Shown here: piece after piece, positions 49,224-63,384 of the stretch | How the letters are laid out: every line of letters begins with the position of its first letter | Position numbering within the stretch: the first letter of the stretch is position 1 | Source: Gymnorhina tibicen | Lineage: Eukaryota > Chordata > Aves > Passeriformes > Artamidae | NCBI GenBank assembly: GCA_013399875.1 | Contig: VXAZ01008133.1 | Coordinates: forward strand, 435,168-499,167 | Length of the DNA: 64,000 nucleotides | Reading direction: 5' to 3' | Translations under genes and position numbers: made by a program | The notes under the pieces: generated by a model | Database searches by the model: none | What the model was told of the DNA's origin: nothing | The model's input: only the letters and a program-made list of their open reading frames with translations

Positions 49224-52200
49224 TAAAATCCAGCATATGCTGTAGGAAGGTAAAAGGCTGCAAGATGTAGACAATGAATTGTGGAAGAAGATTCTAGCAG
49301 ATTGGATTGTTAGTATTGAAGACTTTTTAAAACAGTGTTCAGGGTATGCAATTGCTATTCTAGCAGATGCATTATGCTAGTAAATGTATGAGAATGTGGT
49401 ACTGTAAGAAAATGAATTACAGAAAACTATTAAGAAATCTTATTTATGTCTTGAAGAGGAAATATATTACCATAAATCCTACTTTATACCAATAAATTGT
49501 GTTGCCTACACAGAATTATTTAAACAAGAAAAAAAATCAGTGATGTGTTAATCCTTCCCTGCACATGTATTCATTCACATTGGAAAAGTCAGATCTCGTG
49601 GGGACAAAAGGAAATTGTATAAAAAGGAGTAAAATGGTTCTAGCTGTGTATCTTAAATTTTCAGGAAAAAAACTACTTTGGAAACTTCAATATTCAGTCT
49701 CAAACTAATGGTAGTGATGGCTTCGAAGCCTGTTTGAGCCACCATTTTTCTCTGAGATATTGTTGCCTTTTCTTTGCTAGACTTACGTATTTTCATGAGC
49801 AGGCAGCACATACTGACGGTTCTTTTCCCTGGAAGATAGTTCCTTTATTGTTACTTTATAATGGTATAAGAGTAACCTTAACCCCTGAGCCCACACCTGT
49901 TAGAATACCTCCATGCCATTTCTGCCCTGGTCATTTTAAGGAAATAACTCACTTGTGCACTTGCATGGGTTCTGGCTTTGGTGGAAATGCCCAGGTTTTT
50001 CTCCACAGTTAGCTGAAAGTAAAAACCTGTGGTCATTGTACCCTCATGCTCTCACTGCTGCCAACATTAATAAAATAATAATGGCAAAATTGTAATTCTA
50101 GCTCAAAATAGTAACCATCCGTTAGTTTTGTGATGCTGGGAGGCAGAAATACTTCTGCATTCAGCCATCCTTGTAGTTGGATGTAGGGTAGATATATGCA
50201 ATTCAAGTGCATTTCCACAAGTATTATGGAACTACTGTGATTTTTGCTTCAGTAAAAATATATGGCTACTGAAATTTTATTTGGCCATAGATCATAGTGA
50301 AACTCCTTTCCTGCTAGTAAGCAGTGGTTTATTCATGTAGCATTCTCTGTTATTCCTTGGCCTAGTGACCTTCTTTCCAGATTCTGAAAGAAATTAGGAG
50401 AGAGCAGCTGCTTTGCTTTTGAAAACCACAACCTAACACAATCAGAACCAGACTTTCCAAGAATCTACTTGTTACTATTTAGTGCTACTATTTGTGCATC
50501 ATTGAATAACAATAAAAAATAATTAGGAAAAGTTTGTGAAAGAAATACTGACATCACTTTGCTTGTAAGTTAAATACTGTATATTAACCCTGCGGCCTCT
50601 TGAAGTGCCGTTTGTTTTGGTCTGTCTTCATTGCTGTCCAGATATAGTTAGACTTGGATATTTTTGTTCTGCTGTGGCCAGCTAGTTCTCTGGATCTGTG
50701 GCGAAACATGTGTATCATTAACAATGCTAAAGTTTGCATTCAGCCTCCTCTGCATCGTTGCTCTTCTGTTTAGAATTCTGTAAGACAAAGACAAAGATAA
50801 GGATGAAATGTGAGACCTGCAGATGGAAATGATAAAGCCTTCTGAGTCAAAAGATTTGAGAAGTAATACTTTTAAGGTATTTTGGCTTTCAAATATTTCT
50901 GTAATCACTTTTTTATTGTAAGTTGTGGTGTGAACAAAACATGGAAGTTTGTGTTCTGTTAAAACTTGATTATTCCAATATAACACTCTTTGAATAGCCA
51001 AATAGCTAGAAAACATAGCAGACTTTCCCACTTTTTTATGTATCTTGGTTTTACCCAAGTTGATTTATATTTCAGAGTTTTCTCATTATTATGAGCACTA
51101 GCACATTAAGCACTTGAGAAAAAAATAGACGTGTCTGATCTAAAAAAAAAAGTACATGTGTATACATACACATTTATATAAATGTTTCATTTTCACAAAT
51201 CCAATTGTAGTAGTAAAGATGATACTGTTTGTATTACAGTAAGCATTTGTATTTCATGCGGTTCTTTTTGTACAGTTTTTTCCTACCCTCATTAATAAAT
51301 ACCAAGGTAGTTTCCAACCCAGCAATATTTCTTAGGATGACTGGCTTTAATACTATATCCCTATTTATTCATACTCATTAATACGACTAGAATTTTTATA
51401 TGGGGAAATTCTCTCTCATTCACTTTTCTGGGAAGGCTATGATTTTTGTAGGTATGTACGTCCATCTGTCAATGCTAGATGATGCCGAATTGTAGGAATG
51501 TTCCTTGTGTTTGAAACAGAAGGTAGTAAGGCTTTTGGCTATAACTTAGTTTTTGTTGTGAATTTGTTTCATGATTTCTGATTGGCTTTTGAGAGATCTC
51601 TGTCTGGTGTACCAAAAAAAAAAAAATCTTGTCATAGAAAACTCTGCTTTGGTTGACAAGATGTGTGGGAGAGCAGACGTAGCATTCAGCAGCTTTAGGC
51701 TGTAGTACTTATTGTATTCAACAGCGATAAATACTCCCTTTGATTCCTGTTGATAAAGGTGATACTGCAGTCTGTATTGCTGAAAAGATGCTCTGAAGCA
51801 TTCAGTACTAGCTGACACTTGCAAAGGGCTAGGGGTGATTCCGAGGGGTGATGTGATGCGACAGTGGTCCCCATGAAAGCTGAGTTTATGCAACATCACT
51901 AAAGAGGTCTTAGTGCAAACCTAAGTCCCAAAAGTGGGGATCGTCAGAGGGACTGCTTAAGGAGCTAATATGTGAGCTTCTGTTTCTGTGTTGTATCTTA
52001 AAAGGAGCTTTTTGCCAAACATTCTTCTGTTAATCATTTTTAGTATTTTTGCTTTTTCATCTTTATTCAGGGGAGTAGTAGTATCTGTGCTGCAGTATCT
52101 TGGTGTCTCTTTTGTGTGCATGTGTATCTGTATGCAAGTTATGCATGGTAGGGAGAGAAAGTGCAAATAAGTGATACGGAAAGCGATGAAACTTGATGCT

Positions 52201-54411
52201 TGAAATGTTTTCCTATAGAAGCTGGTTCTGTAGTCTGAGATCCATCCAAAAGAGGAATATAGAGGAACGTTTTTGTTGCTGGAGAAAGTTGCTTCATGTC
52301 CAAGGAAAAAGATTGTAAGGAATGATTTCATCCTGAAACTTTTAGAGATCCTGAGGATTAGCGCATAGATATATATATAGGGCTGTAAAGCAAGAGACTG
52401 GGAAATTCATTGAATTATGAGAAATAAATGCAGGAAAGCCTAGGATGGTATTACTGCCTTAACAGTAGTTAGTGGTGTTACTGGGGAAACATTGTAGAGC
52501 ATTTTTTCACCAGGTGCACTGTAAGCAGTGAAGGCTCAGGTACAAGACCTTTTGGAAGTCCAGCTGGAGTGAGGAATAGTGGAAATTGTCTGCATTCATT
52601 AGTTGAATGAAAATGAGAGGGGAAAAAAGTATGTTGTTACTGCAATCTGAATGTCTCCCAGGAGCAACATTGCCAAGAGTACTCTTAAAATAGGTATTGA
52701 AGTGACCGTGCAGTGTTGTAGCAGCTGATGATTATCATTGAACAGCAGAACATACATTATTTTTCTTGATTTGCTACAAAAATATTTGGAGGAATTTTCC
52801 AAGCAATACATGTTTCCAAAAACAGTTCTGTAATTTTATATATTCCTGTTTTTTCTGCACCTTTAATATTTTGATGACTAGTCCAACAGGAAGGAAAGAT
52901 ATTACAGTAGTTGAATAGCAAGAAAAAATGGTTAAAGGTAGGTAAAAATGTTTCTCTTGCTATGAATAATACAGTAAGTTACATAGGCAGATGCATCAGG
53001 CACTTTCTTTAATATGTAATCTGATTTTCCATACATGCTTATAATTGTTCAGTAAGAAATTTCTCAGAAATACACTGTGCCTATAATTAAAAAATAATAT
53101 ACATGAAATGTAACAGTGGAAGGTCTGCTATTTTATTGCGTGTTAGCAATTTGCAAAGTAAAATCGTAATCCATATTTTTAAATTACTCTGATAGCACCA
53201 GGGTCCATGACTCTTAAATATCCTTGTTTTCAGGTATTTTTTCCCCCTCACTCACATTGCATACTTAATATGGAGGATAACATATTCCAGTGCATTGTGA
53301 AACAAATTTAAAGCAAACCTAAAACTAATAATGCAGAAATTACAAGCATCACAATAATTCTAATGTTCCACTCCTCCTAATTAGGTACTGGGAGTTGCAT
53401 ATCTGGAGAGAAGGTGAAAGAATAGTTTTCAATACCTCAATTTGGTAAATAAGGTTAAAACCTGTAGGTAAAACTACTTCTGTGAGCTGTTAATCCCATT
53501 ATGTATGATTTTGTAAAGACTTCTGTTTAATGACCAAATTAGCAGTGAATTATTTTGCTGTAAGCAAAGGATACATTGCACACTTGATTTTGTCTTTCCA
53601 CAGTGTGTCTCAACCTCAGAAAGTAGATAATAACAGTAGAATAATATTTGTCAAATGTTTCTTGGAACAGAAAAAAGTATAAATTGGGCTACTTAAATGT
53701 GGAAATCCTAGTAAACACAGACTGGTTGATATCTGTAGTTGCAAATCTTGAAGTGCTTTACAATTGAGAGTGGGTATTAGTTGTACTGTGGGATTCAGTT
53801 GAGGATGCTGGTCCTCCCTGGGAACTGATCTGAAGAAGGAGCTGAAATGCCAGTGAATCATTTTCTTTAGTGCCTGAAGTTTCTAGCTAAATTTGGTGAG
53901 TTTATAAACTTAACTTTCAGTTGTCTCTGAGAAGGATACAAGCTTGTAAACACGTTCACTGACCTGGGACTCAATCAAGGTCTTCCAGTTTGTGAAACTT
54001 AGAGAAATGTCAGAAAATCCATACAAAACTGCAAGCAAGAGGGTGCTCCAGATGAGTATGTGTTGCTCATATAGTTAGCCAGCCTCTCGGCCTGTGCAGT
54101 GTGCTTACAGTGTTTGCATCAAACTCAGTTTCCTCCTTTGTGTTTATCCTTGCATTGAAGCCAGTGTCACCCAGAGAAGGTTTGTCCTTTCATGGTAACT
54201 TCTGGGTCACCGTCACATTTATAGAAATAACGTTAAGAAGTTCATCCGTTACTTACTGTGGATTTTCTGTAGCTAATGGCTCTTACAGTACAATATTAAA
54301 ATTCTAACACCCCAATTTCCATGGCTAAGCTTGCCACATCTGTTCGGTGTGTAACACTAAGTGATGGCACTGTCCCCAGGGTGGGACTGTGGGGTGTTGC
54401 AGGTACCCTTC

Positions 54412-54432
54412 CCTGCAGCAGAATGCTGCAGG
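54412..54432. repeat. perfect short hairpin
   Basis: cctgcagca and tgctgcagg are exact reverse complements separated by gaa. Confidence 0.95.
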
Positions 54433-54557
54433 TGGACAGCAGGGTCAAGTTACAGAGGTTTTTGGCATCCACCTAGTCATTCTTAGACTTTGCCTACAGC
54501 CAAGTAGGAGACCTTATCAGCATTAACTTGTTTTGGGGAAAAAAACCCCAGCATGAT

Positions 54558-54594
54558 GGGGGAGTGGGGGAACAGGAGCAGGTGGGGATGTGGG
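54558..54594 (+). other. possible G-quadruplex motif
   Basis: Four G-tracts of 5, 5, 4 and 3 bases lie on the + strand with loops of 3, 13 and 4 bases. The long middle loop makes folding uncertain. Confidence 0.5.
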
Positions 54595-57500
54595 AGGTCA
54601 CAGAGCAGCACAGGGATCTGACCAGTGGGAACAGCTGCAGGCCAGAGCCACTGGTCAGCAACAGGCTTTACCTGCTTACTCTGGCTCCCAGGCACTTGGG
54701 AACTCTGACATGGATTCCTCTCTCCCACATCAGCTTCTCTGTTACTGACACAGCATTTTTGAAGGATGAAACGTTTGTTTCTTTCCTTATACTACAATCA
54801 TTTAAATGTGGTGGGGTTTTTCTAGTTTGGGTTTTTTTTTCCTGGGGGAATCTTTAGACAGCGCTTGACATCAGTTATTCTTGTCTCTTTAAATGCAGGA
54901 ATAGATACTCAAATTCTTAAACTGGAACTTTTTAGAAAAGGCTGTCAGTCCTCTGATGCTGTTGTATACAGCCCAAGTCTGTGCAGCACTGTCTGTTATT
55001 TCCATGATAAATTTTGCATTTTTATGAATACCTTCTTTAAATGGAGAAAGTTTTAAACAGGTGATTTTTGCATTTCTCATTTGATCATGTGATCTGTTTG
55101 CATAGTGAATTCTGTATTGAACACAGTGATTTTTATTAAATGTTGATTATAAAGTGGTTAGACAAATGTTAATCACTGTTATAAGTACAGTCCTCTATCA
55201 AAAAGTTAAGATGTCTAAACAAATTCTCAGACATTTAAACAAACTATTTATATACGTAAGTAGGATTTGTTGCAAACAAATGAAATGGATGTAATTTTAA
55301 GTGAGTTGTTTGGGTTTTTTTTAATTTACTGAGCGTTAATATCAGTGGAAACATTCCTGTTTAAAGATGCTGCTTCTCTCGTGCTGGATTAATGGAAGTG
55401 GCTGTATTATCAGGATGTTTTACTTCTGATGATGGGAGATATGTTCATATATACAAATACATATATTTTTCTTAAATGTGGTTTGATACTCCAATTCCCA
55501 TTGTTAGGGGCAAATTAAAAAGAATTTTGTTCTGGTAGGGGGTTCTAAAGCCTTGACATTATTTTAATCTGATAACGAATGGCTCTGAGTTCATGTTCTT
55601 TCAGTTGCTGGCAACAAATCTAAACCTGTGTTTTTTGGATTTATGAGGATAAGTCCTGCTTTGGCAATCTTGTAGATCCTCAGGAGAATAGTTAAACAGT
55701 GATTAATCATTGTTTCTTCACTGAGTGTGCAGAAAAGAATGGAAAAGCTGCATTTCACACTTCTGAAGCAATTAATCCCCATGATCTTAGCCAGGTTTGT
55801 CTTGTAGATAAGTTGGGATACAAAACTGTACCTAATTTATCAATGTATGCATGCCATAAAGTATAAAACACACAATTTATTTCATATCATTTATAGTCAA
55901 ATGTAAAAAAAGAGTGACTTTGCCATATCCAAGAGTGTTTCTTACATTACCTTCATATAAACTAAGTACCAGAGATTACAATGGGATTCCTGTTTATTGT
56001 GCACATCTGGTGCAGTCACTATGCATTTTCTCATTCACTTGCTGGCATTTTTAGTGATTGTGGCATAAATCACCTTGCTAATCAGAAACATAAGTGACGG
56101 GAAGTCATCTCCTTTTTTTGAACAATGGGAAAAAACATATGGCTTCTTAGACAGGACTTGGCTGTTATACTATTTATGTGGCATTATATTCTGTATTTAG
56201 AATTTCATATTAATTGCTGTGGTTTGATTGAAGGCATAGAATGCCCTGTGGTTTTGGCCAAAGTATTTGTTTTATGATCTACTCATGATGCCTTCCACGC
56301 TTAATATCTGTTGTATTTGTGCGTATCAAAAAATGGAGCTGAGCATGCAGGCTGTATTTTAAAATGTGATAAAATGTTTTAAAATGCTTTTTAATCAGTA
56401 TGAAAAGGGTGTTGTGTGTTCTGAGTGACACCATATAATGGAAGGCTGTTATAAATCGTGTGGCATAGTAAACAAGAAAAACGTTTGCCCTTATAGGAAG
56501 CACATACACTCTAAACTTCTCTTCCTGCACAGAAGAGGACTGTAGAAAATCAGACTAGGAGGTGAGACTGGTAGTTTTTGTGACGCAAGTTTATTGATGA
56601 TTGTGCTTCTGAATTAAAATTCCCTGTGGGATAAAACATATAATAAGATGCCAAATTTATATTAACATGTGAGGAAGATAATTGCACCCAAAAGCAATTC
56701 ATGTACAATATCATTTTTGTGTATCTAGTTCTTCTTCTTACATTAATATTTTGCACTTCATTTTTTGTCACTTACTTTGTGATTCATGACAGTGTTTACT
56801 CCTTTAGCCAAATAGTTTATTATTAATAATAATTACTATGAAGAATTTTTAGTAGCCTTTTGAAAGAATATACTTATTTATTGCCAGTGGTTCAGAGTTT
56901 TATTTACTATTATATTATTTCTTTTAAATAATTAATTAAACATGTAACCTAATTCAGTAGTATTACTGACCAAGTTTCTCTAACCAGTGTGGAACTTGAG
57001 GTTATTGCATAGTATTGAAATACATGAATTTCTGAATTGTCAAGAGTCTGTATATCTAAAGAAGATCTTTATTCTCTGTCAGGAAACTCCTAAATAATTA
57101 CCAAAAAATGCTGAATTAAGTGGCTTATGTTTAAGACTTTCATATCAGGCTCTTGAAATCAAAGGAGGTAAGCAGGATGTAAAAAGAGCCCATCCCAGGT
57201 GAGCAGTTATTACCGGTAACAACTCTCTGGCATTACAAATTCTGCCTCACTGGTAATAAAGAAAAATAGATAATGGAAGAATGCAGAGTAATGCTAAGAA
57301 GCACTTGTTAAACCTTACAGTTGAGGTCTCCATCTTCTTCGCTCAGGTGTGTGTCTAAATGCACATTGTAGAGATGCTGCATTTGAAAGCTTGTCAGAAA
57401 GTATGTTTTTGCCCAAGAATGTGGCCTCTACTGGGAACTGTGAAAAATCCTGAGAAGGATACCTGAAACTGACTGACGTGACAGCCTTAAGATTACTTAT

Positions 57501-59631
57501 TCAAAAATAGAGGAACTTCAAAAATAACAGGACAGCACATCACCTTAATTTTTTTAATAGCTTCTCACTGTGAGTTTTCTGCTGTTTCTTCTGTTACCTT
57601 ATATAGTGGAACAGTCATTTCGCTAAAAATTTTCAAATTTGGTGTATTAGTCTAACAGGACAAATTCTTCAAAATTATTCTGAAATACACAATTACCCCT
57701 ATTAAGTGCCTTTAAATGCTAAAAAAAAAGTCTTATCTTTATAAAATGTCTCAGTTTGATTTCATAAATATTATTTTTTTAGCATTTCTTTTTCGTAGTT
57801 TTTACTCACTAAAAAAAGCAGCCTAAAACACATGCAGATAAGCTTCCTGACTCACTCAGTATTACTTTAGCATTTTTACTGGACCTTTATGTGCACCCTT
57901 AAGTAAACAATTTTATTGAAAGCGTGTTTGATTTTCTGGTGTGGTCCTAGGTTAGCCTTTTCGTTTGGATCAGGAATGTATCAATTGTGTTCATACTGCA
58001 GAGTTGTGCCAGCATTGGGAAAATTGACTTCTTTTGGATTAAGCTAACTTGGAAGTTGCACACCATCAGTGAGTAAATGGACTTCTTTTGTAATAGCTGC
58101 TAGGGGGCTTTTGGTCCTGAATGTGACTAGTTCAAATTAAACCCCCCTAAAAGATGTTTTGCTTGAATGTTTATGCTCAGTATTAACCATTTCATTCTAC
58201 CTGTCAACCCACATTGACTAGTTGCCCCTTGCTGACATAGATCCACCTGTTGTGGATCTTGTACAAGTACCCAGTGGAACTCTTACTGGTTTGTACAAAG
58301 TTCTGACTGATCATCAGGCTTGGATGGGTCACACATTTATCAGTGCATTTTTTTTTAATTATGCAAATGGAGTTACTGTCATGAAGTTTAGTTATCATAT
58401 TTAAATACTGAGTGAGTGGCAAAATTATCTCTTCTCCTTTGACATTGTTCAGGAGTAAAACGCAGAAGTCAGCATTAGGTGCAATGACAGAGGGCTAAAA
58501 AGGAAAGGACGAAGGAGATGCTTATAGAATTGGGAGATGGAAAGGAATAAAGCTCTTGTACAATAAATATAATTCAGTATTTTTCACAGGCATAAATCTT
58601 GTAGTGCTGTAGTCTTTTAAGGGAAAACTGTTTTATTTGCTTGCATGAATTATGGACAGAGGTTTTTACTTTATGCTTTTGTTCTTGGTAACTTAGACAT
58701 TTTCTCTTGGAAAGAATTAGATGAGATATAAACTGTAGACTTAAAATTTAAGGCTCTTTTCAAAATAGATAATGGTAGAGTTCCCCTCTTCACCCTAAAC
58801 CCAAGGTTGCTTTTGCCCAACCCAGTGTAAAAAAATACTGTGGTTATCAGACACATTTTGATGAGACACATTTTAAAACACCAGTCAATGAGCTGCAAAG
58901 TTCACTTTCTTTGATAAATAGTCACAAACAACTCAGGAGAGGGTTAAAGACTGTGTTAAGATAAATTCATTCTTCTAATGAGGATGGTGGATAAAATCAT
59001 TTACTTCATGTTAATACAGTTATTTAAAACTTAAATTTTGAGTTTACAACCATCTGTCTCAAGGGCTAAGCTCACCATAAACTATTACAATCATTTAAAT
59101 AAATAGAGGAAAAAACAATCCGTTCAATATGTTGAATCAATATGTCATGCTTTGAATATCTATATAATTTTCCTCACATTAGGATCCATGGCACATGTAC
59201 GGTACAATATGGTCTATAAATAGGACTGGAAAGAATGTGACTGTATCTTGGGCTGCAGAGGGAATGATAGTGCTCCCCAGAACTTGGTACATGGTTTTGC
59301 CTAGCAGCCATCTTTCCTTAAAATCGGAGTGTGGTTCAAAACATAACCTAATAGAATTAAAAGAAGGCAGATTTTAATGACTGCAAGGTAGCAGAGCATA
59401 TCTTTGTCCAACACAAGCAGAATCTTCATTTGGTATATGCATTTCATTCCTTGCTTGGGCTTGAGAGAAAAACTCTCCTTTTCTGCTCTCACCAGGGCTG
59501 TTCAGTGTTCCCACCTTGAAATGACGGAATCGTGCAGTGTTCCCATCCAGTTGGCTTGGCCAAAGGAACTAAGTGCACATGCCTAGAGGAGTCCATGCTT
59601 GCTTTCAGCACCCAGTACAACAGTGAATGTG

Positions 59632-59671
59632 TGTTGTACAGAGTCCTTTATCACTGTGACTCTGTATAACA
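59632..59671. repeat. 14-bp stem hairpin
   Basis: gttgtacagagtc (59633-59645) pairs with gactctgtataac (59658-59670) along all 13 positions with one G-U wobble. A further T-A pair outside gives 14 pairs. The loop is 12 bases. No downstream T-run suggests a terminator. Confidence 0.85.
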
Positions 59672-60789
59672 ATGACTCTACTAACTTGAAAAATACTGAC
59701 TGGAGCATGAGCTATAGGCGTGAGTAGCTCAGGAGTACTGATGAGGAGAAAAGCAAAGAGGAAAGCAAAGCAATGGATGGTGAGACATGGCTGAAATTCA
59801 TATAAGTATGGCTCTAAGAGAGATTTATAATACCTAAGTTTCAAGTCAGTGTTTTAGTCTTTTTTTTCAGCAATTTTTATTCTTTTTCTGCTAAGAATTA
59901 TTTAATCATTTTAAAATAGGTTCACAGACTGTATTATGAAAATACAGTGAAAACATGGATATTGTTAAAATAATAGGCTTTACAGTATTTAAGATAGGAT
60001 GTATACAGTCTAAATAAACTCCGTAGAAGGAACAGCATCTGAGTTTGTGTAACTGAAAATACCAGCTCAGTTATTGTAAACTGCCAGTGTACTTCTATCA
60101 CATAGGGAGAGTAAAATTATATCTGTATTGTAGGAATGGGACAAAGGACAGCAGTGAGGAAGTGATAGAAGCAGAGTAGGTCCTAAAGCACATTCTGGGT
60201 CTCCAGTCCATTAACTACATAAATTGAGAAGCTGCCATGTTCTTCTGAATTATGGAACAAGAAATCCCTTGAGGCTTCGCAGTGACATCACAAACTATTA
60301 GAGGTTTGGTTTCGATGTCACTAGAATCCCTTGATGAAGTCATGGCCCAGTAATTCATTTTTCATCTGTATTTATGCCAAAATTAAAAATTCTTAAGGCT
60401 AGATGAATGGATTAAGCTTCTTTGTGTTCTGTTCCTCACTGTTGGAAGTAACATACCATCTCAAGGATATTTAAAAAGATAAATGCACTATTTCTCTTAA
60501 CATCATGTCCTGCTGTTCTGCAGCTGAATCTAAATTAAAGCAAGTCAAATGTGTATCTGTTGTATGGATAGAGAATATTAGGATTAAAAGAGAATATTGA
60601 AGGTAAGAAATCTGAGTTCTTGTTTCTTGTATGTCACTGACCCAGGCCATATGAGTCTGTAAAAGCCAAGTCTTGACTGAAACCATACTGAAATCTTTGT
60701 ATGCCTCCCTTAAAAGAGTTCCACGTGAACACAGAAAAGCATAGTGTTCCATATACATGGAGTATTTTACACCATTGGAGCCTTGACAT

Positions 60790-60940
60790 ATGGTTGTGGG
60801 TGTCACCTAGCATCCGTGTGCCTCAAACTCCGTATTCATAAGATGAGGGAAATGCTTTGCAAGGTAGTTCAACTCAGCACTATTTGGAAATCACTGTGCT
60901 TTACATAAAGAGCGAAGGTGTATTGCATTTTTTCCTAAAA
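60790..60940 (+). repeat. MIR-like ancient SINE relic
   Basis: The stretch gtgtcacctagcatccgtg then tgcctcaaactccgtattca and taagatgagggaaatg resembles the MIR order 'gtcacttaacctctctgtgcctcagtttcctcatctgtaagatgaggataat'. Further on, ggaaatcactgtgctttac and aggtgtattgca resemble the tail region of amniote MIR-type elements. Divergence is high. Confidence 0.45.
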
Positions 60941-61213
60941 TAGTGAAGTCTGTTGTTGACTGGTGGGCACTGTTAAACACCTAGAATTCGATTCCTGGTC
61001 AGAATGAAAATACTCAAAATTCCTAGTACAATAATACCTACTGTGCTACAATAATATTAGATAAATTCTAACCACTTGCATGCTTGGAACCTTTTTAACA
61101 ATGTTTTGTGTAATTCTGTTCTCAGTTTTATTCCTATTTCTCTCCTTTTGATATGGCATTTAAGAAAATCTGGATCATCTTATTGAGTTACATGAAACAC
61201 CTGTTTTTTTCAG

Positions 61214-61275
61214 CATTTTCTTTTGCTGGATGGGTCAGGCAAATTGCATGTGTTTACTCTGAAGTTCAAAATTCT
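61214..61275 (+). other. candidate exon with strong splice signals
   Basis: A strong acceptor (aaacacctgtttttttcag, ending at 61213) and consensus donor gtaagt at 61276 flank 62 bases. One frame reads HFLLLDGSGKLHVFTLKF, alternating hydrophobic and polar like a beta-propeller strand pair. A second frame is also open and would end on a codon boundary, compatible with the candidate at 63385. No family can be named from 20 residues. Confidence 0.25.
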
Positions 61276-63384
61276 GTAAGTAGAATGTAAAAATATCTTA
61301 ACTTTTCTAGACATTCTTTAGTTTCTTCAGCAGCAAAAATACACATTTGTTTATCTAGATCTGTTCAGACTTATGCATGCTAAGACCCATTTGAAAGCTG
61401 AAGTCTCTATGTAATTTATTTTCAGTGTGCAGTGTAAACTGTTGTGCTGTATATACATTTTATATTTATGTCAGAAAAGGGTTGCAGAGGGGTACTTTAA
61501 AACCACCTTTTTGGCTCTAAATAGCTATTGTGTACATATGGTAAGGTACTGCTGCTTAACAATTAGTAACTGCTTTGATGAAACTAAATTACATGTTTAA
61601 GTTCCCATCAGGAAGTCGCTTCACATATCTGTATTAATGTATTCAAGGCTCGAGAAGGAAAGTTAATTTTCCAGCTTAAATATTTAATTCAAGCTTAAAA
61701 TTTAGTCTGTAATTAGAGCTCCCAAATGGCAGGAACATGGAGTATTTGTCCATTTTAATTAGATTGTTGTTTACCTATTAATTATATATCATATCTTGTC
61801 ATATAGTTTTGATGGTAACAGATGGTGCTAGGAGTTAGTAAGGGTTTGAACAAAATAAGATTTCACATGATTTATTAAGTTGCACTTTATTAGTGAGTGG
61901 TCTGCTTTCGTCAGGTTATTCTGTGGAATAAGAAGTTTGAAACATTTCACTAATTTTAGTGATTGCTCTCTATGTGGAAATATCGGACTTAAACAACAAT
62001 TCCAAAAGGTGCATTGTTTTTGTAGAGGAAACTGTAATACACCTTGTATTTCTCCAAAATTATAGCCTCTATACTAGGCACATGACAGTAAGCTTACATC
62101 TTTTTTTTTCTTTCTTTTCTAAATGTTGTGTATAGGATTTTTCAGGAGCAATCTCTCTTTTATCTGCAAATAGTGCTGCAGTTGTTTCAGAGGTGAAAGA
62201 CCTGATTCAACTAAAAATACTAGCTTCTGCACAGAATTCATTTTCAAATTTTAGTGGCTGAAAAACATAGCATATCCATTTGTTCATTGGTGCTTCCAAA
62301 ATACAAACCTGTATACATACACAGGCATCTCTCCAGCAAGCATTTAAATGTAAAAGGAATTGAGATTTTTCGAAGTTCTGTAGGTGTGGACAAGTCATAC
62401 CATATACCTTCACCCAGTATGTGAACATTTTTCCAATTCTTTGGCATTATCTACTGCTGATGCAGTTTACCTGAATTCTTGAGTACTGTATGAAATCTGT
62501 CTTCTATCAAAGGATGTTTGGATATTTTGATGAAATTAGTGCAGGTTACCCCACACTGGAAGCCATGTGCACACAACTGGAAATCGTATGGTACCTTACT
62601 TGTGATATTTTAGGGTTCTCACTTAAATACTGCCTTTTAAGACCTGGGACAGAGGAAAATAAAAAAAAAAATTGAAAAGAATGGAAATCTCAGAATTCTG
62701 AGTTTCAGAACATTAAAATAAGAGAAAGAGATGAAAGAAATTTCAAAGGAGACTCTCAATTGGAATTTTTGGGATTCCTGAGAGAGGAAATGCAAGTAGG
62801 TTTATGACACAAGTGAAAAAGGGAGAAAGTCAAAAAGATACATAAGTAAACAAAATTGTGTAGTGCAGGTTAGAGCAAGAATATGTTAGTTCTTAAGAGA
62901 GCCTTAAAATGGGTGAAGATTCAGGAGATGTGTGCATGAACAACACTGGTAAATGGACAGTGGCTTTCTCTCTGGGGAGTTTGCACAGTGAAACTAATCA
63001 GCAATGGAGCTTAGCAGTGTGGTGTTTGTGGGTGGTTTAGTAGTGATTCAGGAATGTTTGAGCTTTTAATTCCACTTTATCATAGATCATTTGATCTATT
63101 CTAATTTTGGTCACCGGAGGGAAGAGATCAACGACAAGTTTCTTAAGACCAGGTCAATTCAGCAGCTCTCTGTTACAAAGCTGAGTAAATAAATCATTAT
63201 TTTGTGGCAGACTAGTCTTCCTGTTTTCACTAGTTGCTTTCATGATACCTTGATAGCTTAATCCCTTTGGGGCGTAATATTATCTGAATAAATGAAGATC
63301 CTTTTCCTGTAATCCCCCCTTTTTTTAATAAACTAATTACATACTTCTGTTTTCCTTCCTCCTTCCTATTTTCCCCCTGCCAAG

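Larger units (their letters stand above)
42046..54329. other. unique AT-rich sequence, no gene recognised
   Basis: About 12 kb without a recognised repeat family or gene. Contains a TG-rich microsatellite at 42884-42912, candidate exons at 43934-44010 and 48496-48572, the palindrome at 44066-44087 and the 32-base T run at 49191-49222. Open frames up to 136 residues (50648-51058, minus strand) show no motif I can identify. Confidence 0.5.
54330..54740. other. GC-richer patch with hairpin and G-tracts
   Basis: This stretch is clearly richer in G and C than its surroundings but not in CpG. It contains a 9-bp stem with a three-base loop at 54412-54432 and four G-tracts at 54558-54594. Overlapping open frames on both strands (54483-54728 minus, 54528-54857 plus) have no known motif. 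It may be an unrecognised old insertion. Confidence 0.5.

Noticed and set aside
50648..51058. 136-codon minus-strand frame, the longest non-repeat, gap-free ORF after CR1
   Set aside because: Composition is that of AT-rich noncoding DNA with no motif. The length is not remarkable for the best of many frames in 64 kb.
60524..60602. Segment with an excellent acceptor and gtaaga donor whose reading (VKCVSVVWIENIRIK) recalls a BRCT-type helix
   Set aside because: The only long frame meets a stop in the last codon before the donor, and no other part of a BRCT domain is visible. Treated as coincidence.
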